Below are positions 24,157-32,071 of a stretch of 50,241 bases of DNA, piece by piece. Each line of letters opens with the position of its first letter. Position 1 is the first letter of the stretch. Source of the DNA: Symploca sp. SIO3C6 (GTDB lineage: Bacteria; Cyanobacteriota; Cyanobacteriia; Cyanobacteriales; Coleofasciculaceae). The stretch covers positions 1 to 50,241 of the forward strand of contig JAAHHJ010000041.1 of the NCBI GenBank assembly GCA_010692425.1, in the 5' to 3' direction. A model generated the notes under the pieces. The model did not search any database. It had not been told where the DNA came from and was given only the letters and a program-made list of their open reading frames with translations. Both the position numbers and the translations under genes were made by a program.

Positions 24157-25236
24157 TTACATTAAAGCTTCAGCCCAAATTGGGTAGTATAAATAGTGCA
24201 GGTGAGTTTTTCCAAGCAATCTTTCTAACCTGTCAAATTTTAGCTCAATTGGCTTAGAGGTAAATTTTTTACTGTTAAAATTTTGTTTAGACCAACTATC
24301 TCCTCCTAGCCAGTCATCAGAAGAATAGTAATTTATCCAAGTTAAGAGGCTATCATTTTCCATCAATTTCTTAATTTCTTTTTGCAGCCACTGATTTTTG
24401 TAACCAAGTACTCTTAGTTGTCCTCCTAGTGTTATATATTTGATGGGCTTAAGTGAATAATAATCAGCTAAGATGTCTGTAGCAATGGTTACGCCAAAAC
24501 TATGGGCTACAACCGTCACGTTTTCGTAATCTTTTAAAACATCTTCTAGTAGGTAAATTATTCTCTCTCTAACTTTACTTTTCAAGTTCATACTTTTTTG
24601 ATTAATTCCTAGATAAAGCTTCACAATATGAGCTAAATCTATAACTTTGTCTATTTTAATAAAGCTGAGGATGATGCTAATTGATATCCAGAGATTAAGT
24701 CTTCCAAGAGCATTGCCAAGCTTACTGAGTAGATTTGGTAAATCAGGAAAAATACTGGCCAGATTAAAGCCAAAAAAGCTAGGGTCTTCTCCTATAATTA
24801 CCATTACCATAATTAAAATACTCAGATACCAAAGTATTAAAAGTAACGAATAAACAATTATTCCTAGGGTAAGAGAGGGAGCTTCAGGTATAACAGCCCA
24901 GATTCTGGAATCAAACCAGTACCATAAAAGCTGGAATCCTGAGATAAACTTATTCAAAAGCCTTTTAGTACTAATCTTTTCTTCAGCAAAGATATCAATC
25001 CAATCAGCTTCATAAATATCTAGGATTTTATGAGTTTGGTTGTTGTTGCAATAAACATCAAATCTTTTGCCCGTATGACCAAGTATTTTAGCATCGCCTC
25101 TATCTTGAAATTTGCAGTGTTCTAAGTTTTTAAGTCCCTGACTCAGAGTGTCGAGGTGGTGTCCTCTTTGCCTAGGATTCAAACCTGGGATAAAGATGAT
25201 CGCTTCTGTTGGTATAGTTTTATCGTTGGTTTCCAT
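24157..25236 (-). CDS. Membrane alpha/beta-hydrolase-like protein
   Basis: This encodes 359 aa. EAIIFIPGLNP near the N-terminus and VTVVAHSFGVTIA (about 240-252, nucleophile elbow H-S-F-G) are serine-hydrolase features. Between them lie membrane helices (about 121-147 and 180-196). The C-terminus has a conserved-looking DDWLGGDSW and a final HYLYYPIW. I infer a membrane-bound esterase or lipase-like enzyme. It follows small ORFs on the same strand (25249, 25364). Confidence 0.6.
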   Translation of the reverse strand: METNDKTIPTEAIIFIPGLNPRQRGHHLDTLSQGLKNLEHCKFQDRGDAKILGHTGKRFDVYCNNNQTHKILDIYEADWIDIFAEEKISTKRLLNKFISGFQLLWYWFDSRIWAVIPEAPSLTLGIIVYSLLLILWYLSILIMVMVIIGEDPSFFGFNLASIFPDLPNLLSKLGNALGRLNLWISISIILSFIKIDKVIDLAHIVKLYLGINQKSMNLKSKVRERIIYLLEDVLKDYENVTVVAHSFGVTIATDILADYYSLKPIKYITLGGQLRVLGYKNQWLQKEIKKLMENDSLLTWINYYSSDDWLGGDSWSKQNFNSKKFTSKPIELKFDRLERLLGKTHLHYLYYPIWAEALM

Positions 25237-25248
25237 CGCTTACATCCC

Positions 25249-25395
25249 CTAACAAAAATCCAACTTCTGCACCGCCTTGTGCTTAACTTTCTCCCCTCTA
25301 CGATCATACTTAACCGTAGTCCCAGACTTAGCATTAACAGCTGTAATCAGAGAGTTCGCACAATTATCTTGCGCGATTAGCTTCTGATAAAACAT
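25249..25395 (-). CDS. Possible 48-aa basic protein
   Basis: The ATG at 25395 opens 48 codons (LIAQDNCANSLITAVNAKSG, TTVKYDRRGEKVKHK) ending 12 nt before the hydrolase gene. The composition looks coding. It overlaps the end of the relic at 25364 in another frame. It could be a real small gene or the end of a decayed one. Confidence 0.35.
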   Translation of the reverse strand: MFYQKLIAQDNCANSLITAVNAKSGTTVKYDRRGEKVKHKAVQKLDFC

Positions 25396-25613
25396 ATTCA
25401 AGACAATCTCGAAAACACTTTAATAGAACCAGCCTTGGCTTACCCTTGAACTGATTGATAATTTCCCACATTTCCGGTTGGTTAACGAGTTGGTCATTAT
25501 AGAAAAGTTCAAGACACCGAATTAGGCGTGACCTCACCCCTGCTCTTTGCCACCACCAAAGCTGCTTTAGATGGCGTTCGATTATAAATCTTATGCCTAT
25601 GCCAACCCTAAGC
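25364..25613 (-). pseudogene. ORF relic without a start codon
   Basis: An open frame directly after the RHH gene reads ERHLKQLWWWQRAGVRSRL and CLELFYNDQLVNQPEMWEII, ending SEANRAR at a TAA. It has no ATG, GTG or TTG at its beginning and would run out of the overlapping TGA of the RHH gene. It could be translated only by recoding from the RHH frame, or it is a truncated gene. Confidence 0.45.
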
Positions 25614-25844
25614 TCAATTAATCAACTGCCCCAACGCCCCTAACTTCCGCTCCACTTCAGCCAGCCGTGCTTCATGTTGCTCCAGAATACCCTGGATAGC
25701 AGCAGGGTCAGCCTCACCCAGATATTTAGCGATCGCTTCCCTCACCACCTCCGCTTCCTTCTTCCCAGAAGCTATAGCAATGCCTCTAACTTTGAGCTGC
25801 CACTCCAGGGGAACCCGACATCCAATCATTGGTGACTCTGCCAT
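25614..25844 (-). CDS. CopG/RHH-like protein with coiled coil
   Basis: This encodes 76 aa from the ATG at 25844 (the frame is open to 25898). RVPLEWQLKVRGIAIASGKK then VVREAIAKYLGE is an RHH-type DNA-binding segment. A coiled coil follows (EQHEARLAEVERKLGAL). The size and the palindrome just upstream (25865-25882) suggest a self-regulating repressor or antitoxin. The following frame at 25364-25613 would be the toxin position but lacks a start. Confidence 0.6.
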   Translation of the reverse strand: MAESPMIGCRVPLEWQLKVRGIAIASGKKEAEVVREAIAKYLGEADPAAIQGILEQHEARLAEVERKLGALGQLIN

Positions 25845-25864
25845 CAGTGCTATCTCCGCTATCG

Positions 25865-25882
25865 CTATCTGTATATAGATAG
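25865..25882. promoter_or_regulatory. Palindromic operator of the RHH gene
   Basis: CTATCT-GTATAT-AGATAG has perfect 6-bp arms with an AT-rich centre. It lies 21 bp upstream of the ATG and is a probable RHH binding site. Confidence 0.55.
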
Positions 25883-26030
25883 AGTTCCCCAATTGCAATC
25901 ACCGCTCTCAACGATATCATTAACTTTTCTTATCAAAAATCGCTGTAACCCCCATGCTTTCGTCCAGAGGATGATAAGTCAGATTTATTGTGGTGGGGTA
26001 GGCAACGGAATCATCAGGGTTAGAGCTGCC

Positions 26031-26060
26031 TACACCGGAAAACTGCAACTTCCCGGTGTA
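26031..26060. promoter_or_regulatory. Inverted repeat upstream of the recombinase
   Basis: TACACCGG (26031-26038) and CCGGTGTA (26053-26060) are perfect arms with a 14-bp spacer, ending 11 bp before the recombinase ATG. It could be an operator or the recombination core site bound by the encoded enzyme. Confidence 0.45.
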
Positions 26061-26071
26061 AACTAGTGTCT

Positions 26072-26638
26072 ATGAAAGTTGACCGTCATGACCAAGCCAA
26101 AATTTTATCATCCGATGAAATCTCCCTGCTGTTTAGTAAAGGGCTAAAGACTAATCGGGACAAAGCACTATTTGGTGTCTGTCTCTACACAGGCGCTCGT
26201 ATTGCAGAGGCTTGTTCACTCCACACCAAGGATGTCTACAGTATCTCGGGTGAGGTTAGACCCCGTGTGACCCTAAGGCGTGCCAGCACCAAGGGCAAAG
26301 CTAATACTCGCTCTATTCCTGTCTGTACTGAACTATTAGCCCTACTAGAAAATTACCACTCTCAAAAGGTTTATCTATTCCCTGGTCGTCATGGTCTAGG
26401 GCATATCCATCCAGATTCTGCTGATAAGATTTTACGGGCAGCCTGTATTGAGTTAGAAATTGAAGGGGTTTCTACCCATAGCTTTAGGCGTACTTGCTTA
26501 ACAAAAATGCATTTGTCAGGAGTGCCGCTGAAGGTGATTCAGAAGATTTCCGGTCATAGAACTTTAGCTGCTCTCCAGAAATATCTTGAGGTTAGGGATG
26601 AGGATTTAAATGCAGCGGTGGCGACTTTGAAATTTTGA
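26072..26638 (+). CDS. Tyrosine recombinase (catalytic-domain only)
   Basis: About 188 aa from the ATG at 26072; a GTG at 26066 is in frame. It has the catalytic set of the family: TGARIAEA (Arg I), a Lys in the beta-hairpin (TKGKANTR), HSFRRT (H-x-x-R), SGHRT (His) and QKYLEV (nucleophile Tyr). The usual N-terminal core-binding domain (about 100 aa) is absent or very short. I infer plasmid dimer resolution or integration. An inverted repeat lies immediately upstream. Confidence 0.88.
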   Translation: MKVDRHDQAKILSSDEISLLFSKGLKTNRDKALFGVCLYTGARIAEACSLHTKDVYSISGEVRPRVTLRRASTKGKANTRSIPVCTELLALLENYHSQKVYLFPGRHGLGHIHPDSADKILRAACIELEIEGVSTHSFRRTCLTKMHLSGVPLKVIQKISGHRTLAALQKYLEVRDEDLNAAVATLKF

Positions 26639-26660
26639 ACATTCTTTCAAGTAAAGCCGT

Positions 26661-26894
26661 ATGAAATCTGAGTATTGTAGTGTTACCTATAGCTGGAAAG
26701 GCAGAGGATGGACTCAGGAGATTCGCTGGCTGAGGATAGAAGGAGAAGAAGTTGTTGAGTGGGCAGGCAAAAGCTGGACGGTTTTTTTGAATTATATGTC
26801 AACGAAGGGATGGGAACTTGTAGCAGCAGCTCCCTTAGGAGGTGGAGAAGGTGCGGTGTATGGGATTGTTGCTTATTTTAAGCGTCCAGGTTGA
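26661..26894 (+). CDS. Small DUF4177-like protein
   Basis: This encodes 77 aa. LNYMSTKGWELVAAAPLGGG followed by YGIVAYFKRP resembles the small DUF4177 fold (GWELV). It lies 22 bp after the recombinase gene on the same strand, so it may be co-transcribed. Function is unknown. Confidence 0.5.
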   Translation: MKSEYCSVTYSWKGRGWTQEIRWLRIEGEEVVEWAGKSWTVFLNYMSTKGWELVAAAPLGGGEGAVYGIVAYFKRPG

Positions 26895-26988
26895 CGGAGC
26901 GTAGGTCTCGAATAGATGCCGCTCACCACTCACGGTTGTGAAAAATTTGGGCTAAGATACACGCTTACCAACTTTCACTCCCGACAAC

Positions 26989-27456
26989 ATGACATCTTCG
27001 GTAAAAATTCAGCCCACAGGCTTTTGTGTCAACTACCCTAAGACAAACTGGCAGGTTAACTTTGTCGAAGATGCCCAGGGCAAATTTCGCTTTTATCTCA
27101 CTGGTCAGAAAGTTAGATTTGAGCCTAGAGACCGCTACCGTTACCCCACCTATGATGATGCTAAACGTGCTGCTTTCTGTTTCTTAGAACTGATGAAACG
27201 CCTGGAGCGTTCCCGGATGCGACTGAGTGTTCTGGCAGAAATTGGTATTCTCAAATTCCCCCAACAGAGCTATCGCGGTTATGAACTCTGGCTGCTGGTT
27301 GACCGCACTCGCTACACTTGGGAAGCTCACCACAGCAGTGGTTTTTTTGTCCGGTCACAACGTTGGTACAAGCGCCACAGCACAGCTTTGCTTAAGGCTA
27401 AAGGGCATATTGACAGGGAAATCGCATTGAGTCAAATCAGAGACGCAGTGGGGTAG
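26989..27456 (+). CDS. Hypothetical basic protein
   Basis: This encodes 155 aa. It is aromatic and Arg-rich, with two similar halves around tryptophans (NYPKTNWQVNFVED and VDRTRYTWEAHHSS). The C-terminus is helical (LLKAKGHIDREIALSQIRD). No known motif is recognised. Confidence 0.5.
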   Translation: MTSSVKIQPTGFCVNYPKTNWQVNFVEDAQGKFRFYLTGQKVRFEPRDRYRYPTYDDAKRAAFCFLELMKRLERSRMRLSVLAEIGILKFPQQSYRGYELWLLVDRTRYTWEAHHSSGFFVRSQRWYKRHSTALLKAKGHIDREIALSQIRDAVG

Positions 27457-27570
27457 GTTTGATTCCAGATTTTTCCCTGACCGATTCGACGTGAATCCTT
27501 AAGGTGAATATGAACAACTCAACAATCTAGATAACAAATGGTTGTATCCTTTGAACGCAAGTAGTTAAAT

Positions 27571-27611
27571 CATTGAACAACTGCATCGCCTCGTTGAGGT
27601 CATAACTATTT
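27571..27611 (-). pseudogene. Second relic of the 5.4-kb gene end
   Basis: 41 nt match 5382-5422 at about four of five positions and read YDLNEAMQLFND on the minus strand (YDPKVAMQLFDD in the first relic). Only the end of the gene survives here. The flanking 27457-27678 holds nothing else that I recognise. Confidence 0.45.
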
Positions 27612-27678
27612 AACTAATGAAAGTGGTAGAGCGATTACCACTTCCTTTTACGCCGTCTACTAAATAAACAACCTTCAC

Positions 27679-28104
27679 ATGTTCATTTTTGATAATCTGG
27701 GTGACTCTCTTGCACCAATTCCAGCCGGTGGGTACGGTCCAAGCGGGCTGAACGACAGCCTTTTTCGCCAAGGTATATCGCAACCTTTTGAAGTCGATCT
27801 CATTCCCGTAACTCTAGCTGGAGGAGTAGATTATTCAATTAGCGTTTTTGGACAATCTACTTTTGGAGGTAGCCTACCTAATCCGTACCTAGCCATTTTT
27901 GATGGAAATGGTCAATTCTTGAGAGAGATTGACGATTCAGTTCTCTTTGGCGCTGACCCATTTACTAATTTCCGTGCGCCCATTACTGGTACTTATTTCT
28001 TTGGTATAACTGACCTTAACGGTGGTACAGGAGATTACACATTAGTGTTTGATGTACCAGTGGCAGTGGGTATTTCTCCGCCGCCTCCTGGAGCAACCTT
28101 TTAA
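27679..28104 (+). CDS. PPC-like bacterial pre-peptidase domain protein
   Basis: This encodes 141 aa. It is beta-rich, with VTLAGGVDYSISVFGQ, NPYLAIFDGNGQFL and ITGTYFFGITDLNGGTGDYT, matching the pre-peptidase C-terminal (PPC) or calcium-binding secreted domain pattern. There is no signal peptide; export by a type I route is possible, as for many such cyanobacterial proteins. It stands alone. Confidence 0.6.
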   Translation: MFIFDNLGDSLAPIPAGGYGPSGLNDSLFRQGISQPFEVDLIPVTLAGGVDYSISVFGQSTFGGSLPNPYLAIFDGNGQFLREIDDSVLFGADPFTNFRAPITGTYFFGITDLNGGTGDYTLVFDVPVAVGISPPPPGATF

Positions 28105-28222
28105 CGCTGATATTAGAAATCTATTGGCGTAACTCTGCCGGGATTAATGAGAATTTTGACAAGCCCGCTGTTGATAGGTTACGCCGCATATTGACTGGGC
28201 ATTAGGCATGCCGGAGTAATCT

Positions 28223-29743
28223 TTAACCAGCTTTTTTCTCCAAACCCTCAAGAATTTCATCGATCGCATCCAGCCCATGTTCTGCCACCAGGACTCCTAT
28301 CACCACCCGTAAATCTTCACGGGAAAAGTACTTAGCATTATTAACCACGGTCGTGGTAATGTGCTTCATATCTGCACTCAAATCAGCAGCTGACTCTGGT
28401 TTTGGTGGTGTGGTAGAAAACTCCTCACTCACACTAAGACTTTCTGGTGCCTCATTACGAGGTACATCAGGTAGCACCTGTTTACCTTTACCATTAAGCC
28501 CCACTGATGCAGCCTGCTGTTGAGTTTCTTGCTCAACGCTCGTTGGTGGAGCAGAAGCCTTTCCCTTTCCATTTAGCTCTGGAGCCGTCTCCTGCTGCTG
28601 TTGAGGTATACCGTTCTCAACAGCTGGCGGCTCTGGTTTAGCTTTATCAGTTTTTTGTACAAAGTCAGGATGAATAAAGCTCGCTTCTCGACTGTCCCAA
28701 TCCACCCACAACCCCTGCTTTTTGTCTTTGGCGTGGACTGTTCCCAGTTCACCCACAACAGCTTCTTCTGGTAGGTTATCAGCTTCGATTACCTCAATGC
28801 GTTCCCCCTCAGTGAAATGCGTAATTTTCGCATTTAATTCTAACTCCGTGTAAATATTATCTACCGTCTTAGAACTTACCCCCACATGCTCTGCAATCCG
28901 TCGGTTACTCCAATCTGCTTCAGTGCGAGACTTCCCGCGACCAGTGCGAGGAATATCATCGAGTGAACCAAACTCCTCAATCAGCGTAGCAAACATCATC
29001 TCCACAGCCTGCCGTTTATCTGCATTGGTGCGGTGCAAACTAGGGCGCTGATTAGAGCTACAACTGTAGCGGATGGCATCTATTAATGTCCCGCTGCGTA
29101 CTTCACAAAGAATTTGTTGCTTGGCAAGCCATGCTGCGTTGATGCGGTGGTGTCCATCACCTGGGCGCTTGGTGGTACCATCATCAAAAATTACTGGTGG
29201 GTCATGTTTCCAGTCCCAGCGCTCCTCCATCATCTCGGTGGCGTAACGCCCAATTGCCTTGGCGTCAGCCGCCACCCTTGACTGAGTTCCCTGAGCTAAC
29301 TCAATTTCATTGGGGTCGAGCCAAGTATATATGACTTCCTCTTCTGGCTCTCTTGGCAAATCACTTGCAGCAATGGGCTGGGGAACTTCATAGGGCGATA
29401 GCTCTCGTGGCAGAGAGCGAGTCGCCTCTTCTTCATCACCCCACTTTACCCAAACTTCAGGAGTAGAGTTTTCATCCTCTCCAATGCTCTCGACAATGCC
29501 AGTCAGCGTAGGGCTTGAATTCTTACTCACTCTCATCGAAGGAGTAAACCTCGAAAGGGACTCTAAGCTCTCAATGCGCCGCTCTAGGTGTTTAACCTCT
29601 TTTTTGCCTTTTTGGTATGCAGCTGTTGTTCCCCCTCTTGGTCCACGCAGGGAGGGCAGTTTTTCCTCTAGGAGTGACTTTTGCTCTTGGGCGGTTTCAA
29701 TAAGAGCAGCCAGGTCAAAGGGTCGTACTTGTGTAGATACCAT
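28223..29743 (-). CDS. ParB-like nuclease/partition domain protein
   Basis: This encodes 506 aa. The N-terminus has coiled-coil and a Tudor/KOW-like beta segment (GIVESIGEDEN...VWVKWGDEE). The ParB/Srx core follows (TWLDPNEIELA, GDGHHRINAAWLAKQ with the G-x-H-R box) and an HTH (ADWSNRRIAEHVGVSSKTVD, about 280-300). A second beta segment (GELGTVHAKDKKQGLWVDW) and a long Pro/Gln/Asn linker precede a C-terminal helical domain. I infer a DNA-binding partition or regulatory protein in an operon with the putative Rep and 29779. Confidence 0.75.
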   Translation of the reverse strand: MVSTQVRPFDLAALIETAQEQKSLLEEKLPSLRGPRGGTTAAYQKGKKEVKHLERRIESLESLSRFTPSMRVSKNSSPTLTGIVESIGEDENSTPEVWVKWGDEEEATRSLPRELSPYEVPQPIAASDLPREPEEEVIYTWLDPNEIELAQGTQSRVAADAKAIGRYATEMMEERWDWKHDPPVIFDDGTTKRPGDGHHRINAAWLAKQQILCEVRSGTLIDAIRYSCSSNQRPSLHRTNADKRQAVEMMFATLIEEFGSLDDIPRTGRGKSRTEADWSNRRIAEHVGVSSKTVDNIYTELELNAKITHFTEGERIEVIEADNLPEEAVVGELGTVHAKDKKQGLWVDWDSREASFIHPDFVQKTDKAKPEPPAVENGIPQQQQETAPELNGKGKASAPPTSVEQETQQQAASVGLNGKGKQVLPDVPRNEAPESLSVSEEFSTTPPKPESAADLSADMKHITTTVVNNAKYFSREDLRVVIGVLVAEHGLDAIDEILEGLEKKAG

Positions 29744-29778
29744 GTGATACTCAATTCCACCTATTTAGTGTTCCCGGT

Positions 29779-30258
29779 TTATGCACTTATGGAGTCTATG
29801 ACCTCAAGGTGCTTCTGCTGCGCTAGCGTCTGTTCTTCTAAAGTTCTTTGGCGTTTTATCAAGCTCATACCTTCAGCTAGAGCTGAGACTTTAGTGTTGA
29901 TTTGGGTGAGCATTTGATGCCGTTCTTTTGCCCAATCTCGCCACGATTGGCGCTCTATCCTGTCAAGCTCAGCACAGATTTCCCCGTTGAGCCGAAAGTC
30001 AAGGCAGTGATTATATTCCTCTGGAACTCCGGCCTCAGCACAGCAGTTGGAATTCTGGCACAGTGGTAATTTTGAGTGATTGGCATCATATCCTTTAATC
30101 ACCATTGCTGCCAGATGAGAGACAACGATTCCGGTGTCATGGCAGCAAAAGCATCGCCATTGGGGCTGCCACATTTCTTTGGAATAGCCTGGTTCATCTT
30201 CAGGTCGCATCGGCATGGGGGGCAGTTGAGGTAAATCCACGATTAATTCTTCCCCCAA
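29779..30258 (-). CDS. Zinc-binding-like protein of the Rep operon
   Basis: This encodes 159 aa. The N-terminal half has WRCFCCHDTGIVV and a later CQNSNCCAEAG with paired Cys, a probable zinc site similar to J-domain zinc modules. The C-terminal half is a long charged helix. It overlaps the end of the Rep-like gene by 16 nt and is followed by the ParB-like gene, so the three are translationally linked. Confidence 0.6.
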   Translation of the reverse strand: MGEELIVDLPQLPPMPMRPEDEPGYSKEMWQPQWRCFCCHDTGIVVSHLAAMVIKGYDANHSKLPLCQNSNCCAEAGVPEEYNHCLDFRLNGEICAELDRIERQSWRDWAKERHQMLTQINTKVSALAEGMSLIKRQRTLEEQTLAQQKHLEVIDSISA

Positions 30259-31199
30259 ATCAGGTCGTGTTTACGTGCAAATTCAAGCATTGCTAGTCTA
30301 GTAGCTTTATCCAAGTCGGCAAGTTCCGGGATTTCAGGACAGCCAATTCTCTTGAATTTGGGTACTCCTATCCTCATTTGTTCAAGCGCTTTTTGAAACT
30401 GCGGGTGTTTTGACCAGTCATATTCTGGTACTTGTGTCTGCTTGCCGTTCTCTTGGCAGAACTGTTTGTAGAGTTCGTCAAAATTACTTTCGATCCACTT
30501 TTGGGGTAACGTTGGTGGCTTTGGTAATTCTGCTGCTTTATTTAATCCAAACTTCAAAAAATTCTCTCTCTCGCCTTCTGAGAGAGTCTTATTAATCTTA
30601 TTATTCTTATAGATCTTAGGAGTTCCAGAATCCTTGTCTCGTGGGGGTTCTGGCGGTCGGCTGTTGCGTGACGATCGCGCCTGTTGCGTGGTGATCACGC
30701 CTGTTGCCTCAAGATCACGCTCGTTGCGTAGCGATCGCGCCTGTTGCGGTGAGGCAACAGTGTTGTCTGTAGGCAACGGTGTTGTCTCATCGCAACGTGT
30801 TGTCTCATCGCAACGTGTTGTCTCATCGCAACGTGTTGTCTCATCGCAACGTGTTGTCTCATCGCAACGTGTTGTCTCATCGCAACAGTGAACCCCTTTG
30901 GTCTTGATGCTAATCTTGACCTGTAGCAGGTCCATGTCAATGAAGCCTTTGGCGTCGAGTTCTTTGAGGGCCCGGCTGACCGTTGAGCGGTGAACTGTTC
31001 TCTTATCGCTTGATAAGAGCCTTGCCATTTCGGCTATCGAGACATCTAAACCTTTCCCGTAAGGGTCTAGAGTTCTGAGAAAGTACAGCACGTCCCGCTG
31101 CGCTGGTGTTAGTTCTCGGCAAGCCTTGAGCCATTCGTCGTGTTGTAGGGGATAAAATCTTCCCTGAATTTTCGTTTCCTGGGCTTTTACATGTGTCAT
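30243..31199 (-). CDS. Putative replication initiator with embedded iterons
   Basis: 318 aa from the ATG at 31199; the frame is open to 31343 but that extension looks non-coding. The N-terminus is a winged HTH of the kind in plasmid initiators (LTPAQRDVLYFLRTLDPYG, then VSIAEMARLLSS and TVSRALKELDAKGFIDM). A linker of six CDETTR units and a QQARS-type stretch (about 105-165) follows, and then a conserved-looking C-terminal domain (LPQKWIESNFDELYKQFCQE). The linker DNA is an 18-bp and a 20-bp tandem array. I infer a Rep-like protein whose origin lies in its gene; a transcription factor is the alternative. Confidence 0.65.
   Translation of the reverse strand: MTHVKAQETKIQGRFYPLQHDEWLKACRELTPAQRDVLYFLRTLDPYGKGLDVSIAEMARLLSSDKRTVHRSTVSRALKELDAKGFIDMDLLQVKISIKTKGVHCCDETTRCDETTRCDETTRCDETTRCDETTRCDETTPLPTDNTVASPQQARSLRNERDLEATGVITTQQARSSRNSRPPEPPRDKDSGTPKIYKNNKINKTLSEGERENFLKFGLNKAAELPKPPTLPQKWIESNFDELYKQFCQENGKQTQVPEYDWSKHPQFQKALEQMRIGVPKFKRIGCPEIPELADLDKATRLAMLEFARKHDLIWGKN
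30663..30758. repeat. 20-bp tandem array inside the Rep-like gene
   Basis: Copies begin at 30663, 30683, 30703 and 30723, with a partial one at 30743. The unit is GTTGCGTRGYGATCRCGCCT-like, with GATCGCG or GATCACG in the centre. Because 20 is not a multiple of three, each copy is read in a different frame, so the DNA sequence, not the protein, is conserved. Confidence 0.8.
30762..30886. repeat. 18-bp tandem array inside the Rep-like gene
   Basis: Six perfect copies of GTTGTCTCATCGCAAC plus GT start at 30781, 30799, 30817, 30835, 30853 and 30871, with a degenerate copy at 30762. The unit begins GTTG and ends CAAC, giving a palindromic site. It encodes CDETTR. These look like iterons of a plasmid origin. 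Confidence 0.82.
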
Positions 31200-31322
31200 G
31201 ATTGTCGTAAGTATTAAATTCGCTTGCGACCCCGCGCCTCCCAGCACAGGGTTGTTTTTTTGTTCACAGTCTGCATAGTCCGCAGGCTGTGAAATGCTAA
31301 TATGTAAGTGGAAACCAATTGC

Positions 31323-31342
31323 TGTACAGAAATTATTGTACA
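31323..31342. promoter_or_regulatory. TGTACA inverted repeat between rep-like and HTH genes
   Basis: TGTACA (31323-31328) and TGTACA (31337-31342) flank an 8-bp spacer. A related TTGCTGT(A/T) word occurs on both sides (about 31319 and 31350). It is in the divergent promoter region and probably binds the 31378 HTH protein. Confidence 0.5.
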
Positions 31343-31377
31343 TCCCGGTTGCTGTTTAGCAATTGTAAATTTTTGTT

Positions 31378-31746
31378 ATGGAACACAGACCTCAAGAACT
31401 GCTGGTAGAGCTGATAAGAAGTTCGTCATACACGGCGAAGGAAGTCAGCCAAAGGTCTTGTGTGAATGAGAGCAGCCTGAGCCGCTTTCTTCAGGGAAAG
31501 CAGGACTTGAAATCGCGGGACTTTTTTGCCGTCCTGGAATCCTTCTCTGAGGAGGAGCAGGAAAGGTACTGGGCAAAGTACCGTTCCTCAGGGGAAGGCT
31601 GGCGATCGCTGATTATGACTGCCAGTCCCGAAGATTTTGAAGAAATCTGTCGGTTAATGGCCGAGTGGTGGGCTTCTCGCTCCCAAAAAGCGTCACCTAA
31701 ATCACGTAATTTCACGGATTCACCTAAAGCTGAAGTAGTCTTATGA
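31378..31746 (+). CDS. XRE-type HTH protein
   Basis: This encodes 122 aa. The HTH is at about 16-45 (YTAKEVSQRSCVNESSLSRFL). The middle is helical (EEEQERYWAKYR) and the tail polar. It is divergent from the Rep-like gene with an operator-like repeat between them, so it is a candidate copy-number or rep repressor. Confidence 0.75.
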   Translation: MEHRPQELLVELIRSSSYTAKEVSQRSCVNESSLSRFLQGKQDLKSRDFFAVLESFSEEEQERYWAKYRSSGEGWRSLIMTASPEDFEEICRLMAEWWASRSQKASPKSRNFTDSPKAEVVL

Positions 31747-31773
31747 TTCATCCAGGTTCATTAATCTAGGGTG

Positions 31774-32031
31774 ATGAGTAAGTCCATAGTTCTGGCGCTA
31801 ACTAGCAGTAATCTTGACCGTGCAAGGGAAGCAGTCTCTCGTCTTTCTAGGGAAGAAAAGAAATTACTGCTTCAGGAAATACTCGGTAGCGCAGGGTTTC
31901 CGGTGGGCTGGGAGAAATCAAGCGAAGCTGAGATTGCTGTGCAAATTCAGAGCGGTGACTTTGACCTGAGCCAATTCTTTCTGGCTGCTGCTCAAAGAGT
32001 TTCACAAGAAAGGTTGGCTGATATTGATTGA
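31774..32031 (+). CDS. Small hypothetical protein
   Basis: This encodes 85 aa from the ATG at 31774 (CTAGGG upstream). It is amphipathic and helical (NLDRAREAVSRLSREEKKLLLQ). It follows the HTH gene by 27 bp on the same strand, so it may be co-transcribed. No family is recognised. Confidence 0.5.
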   Translation: MSKSIVLALTSSNLDRAREAVSRLSREEKKLLLQEILGSAGFPVGWEKSSEAEIAVQIQSGDFDLSQFFLAAAQRVSQERLADID

Positions 32032-32071
32032 GGGTGAAATTTTCACAGCTGCTCATGTGTGGGTCACAGCA

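Noticed and set aside
30781-30886. Possible CRISPR-like array
   Set aside because: The units are head-to-tail with no unique spacers (18-bp exact period) and lie inside a coding gene; no cas genes are nearby.
30634-30940. Open frames on both strands across the iteron arrays
   Set aside because: They are repetitive readings of the tandem arrays in other frames (VVSSQR, MRQHVA units) and have no independent support.
31200-31343. N-terminal extension of the Rep-like protein
   Set aside because: The residues look random and it would cover the divergent promoter and TGTACA repeat; ATG 31199 is preferred.
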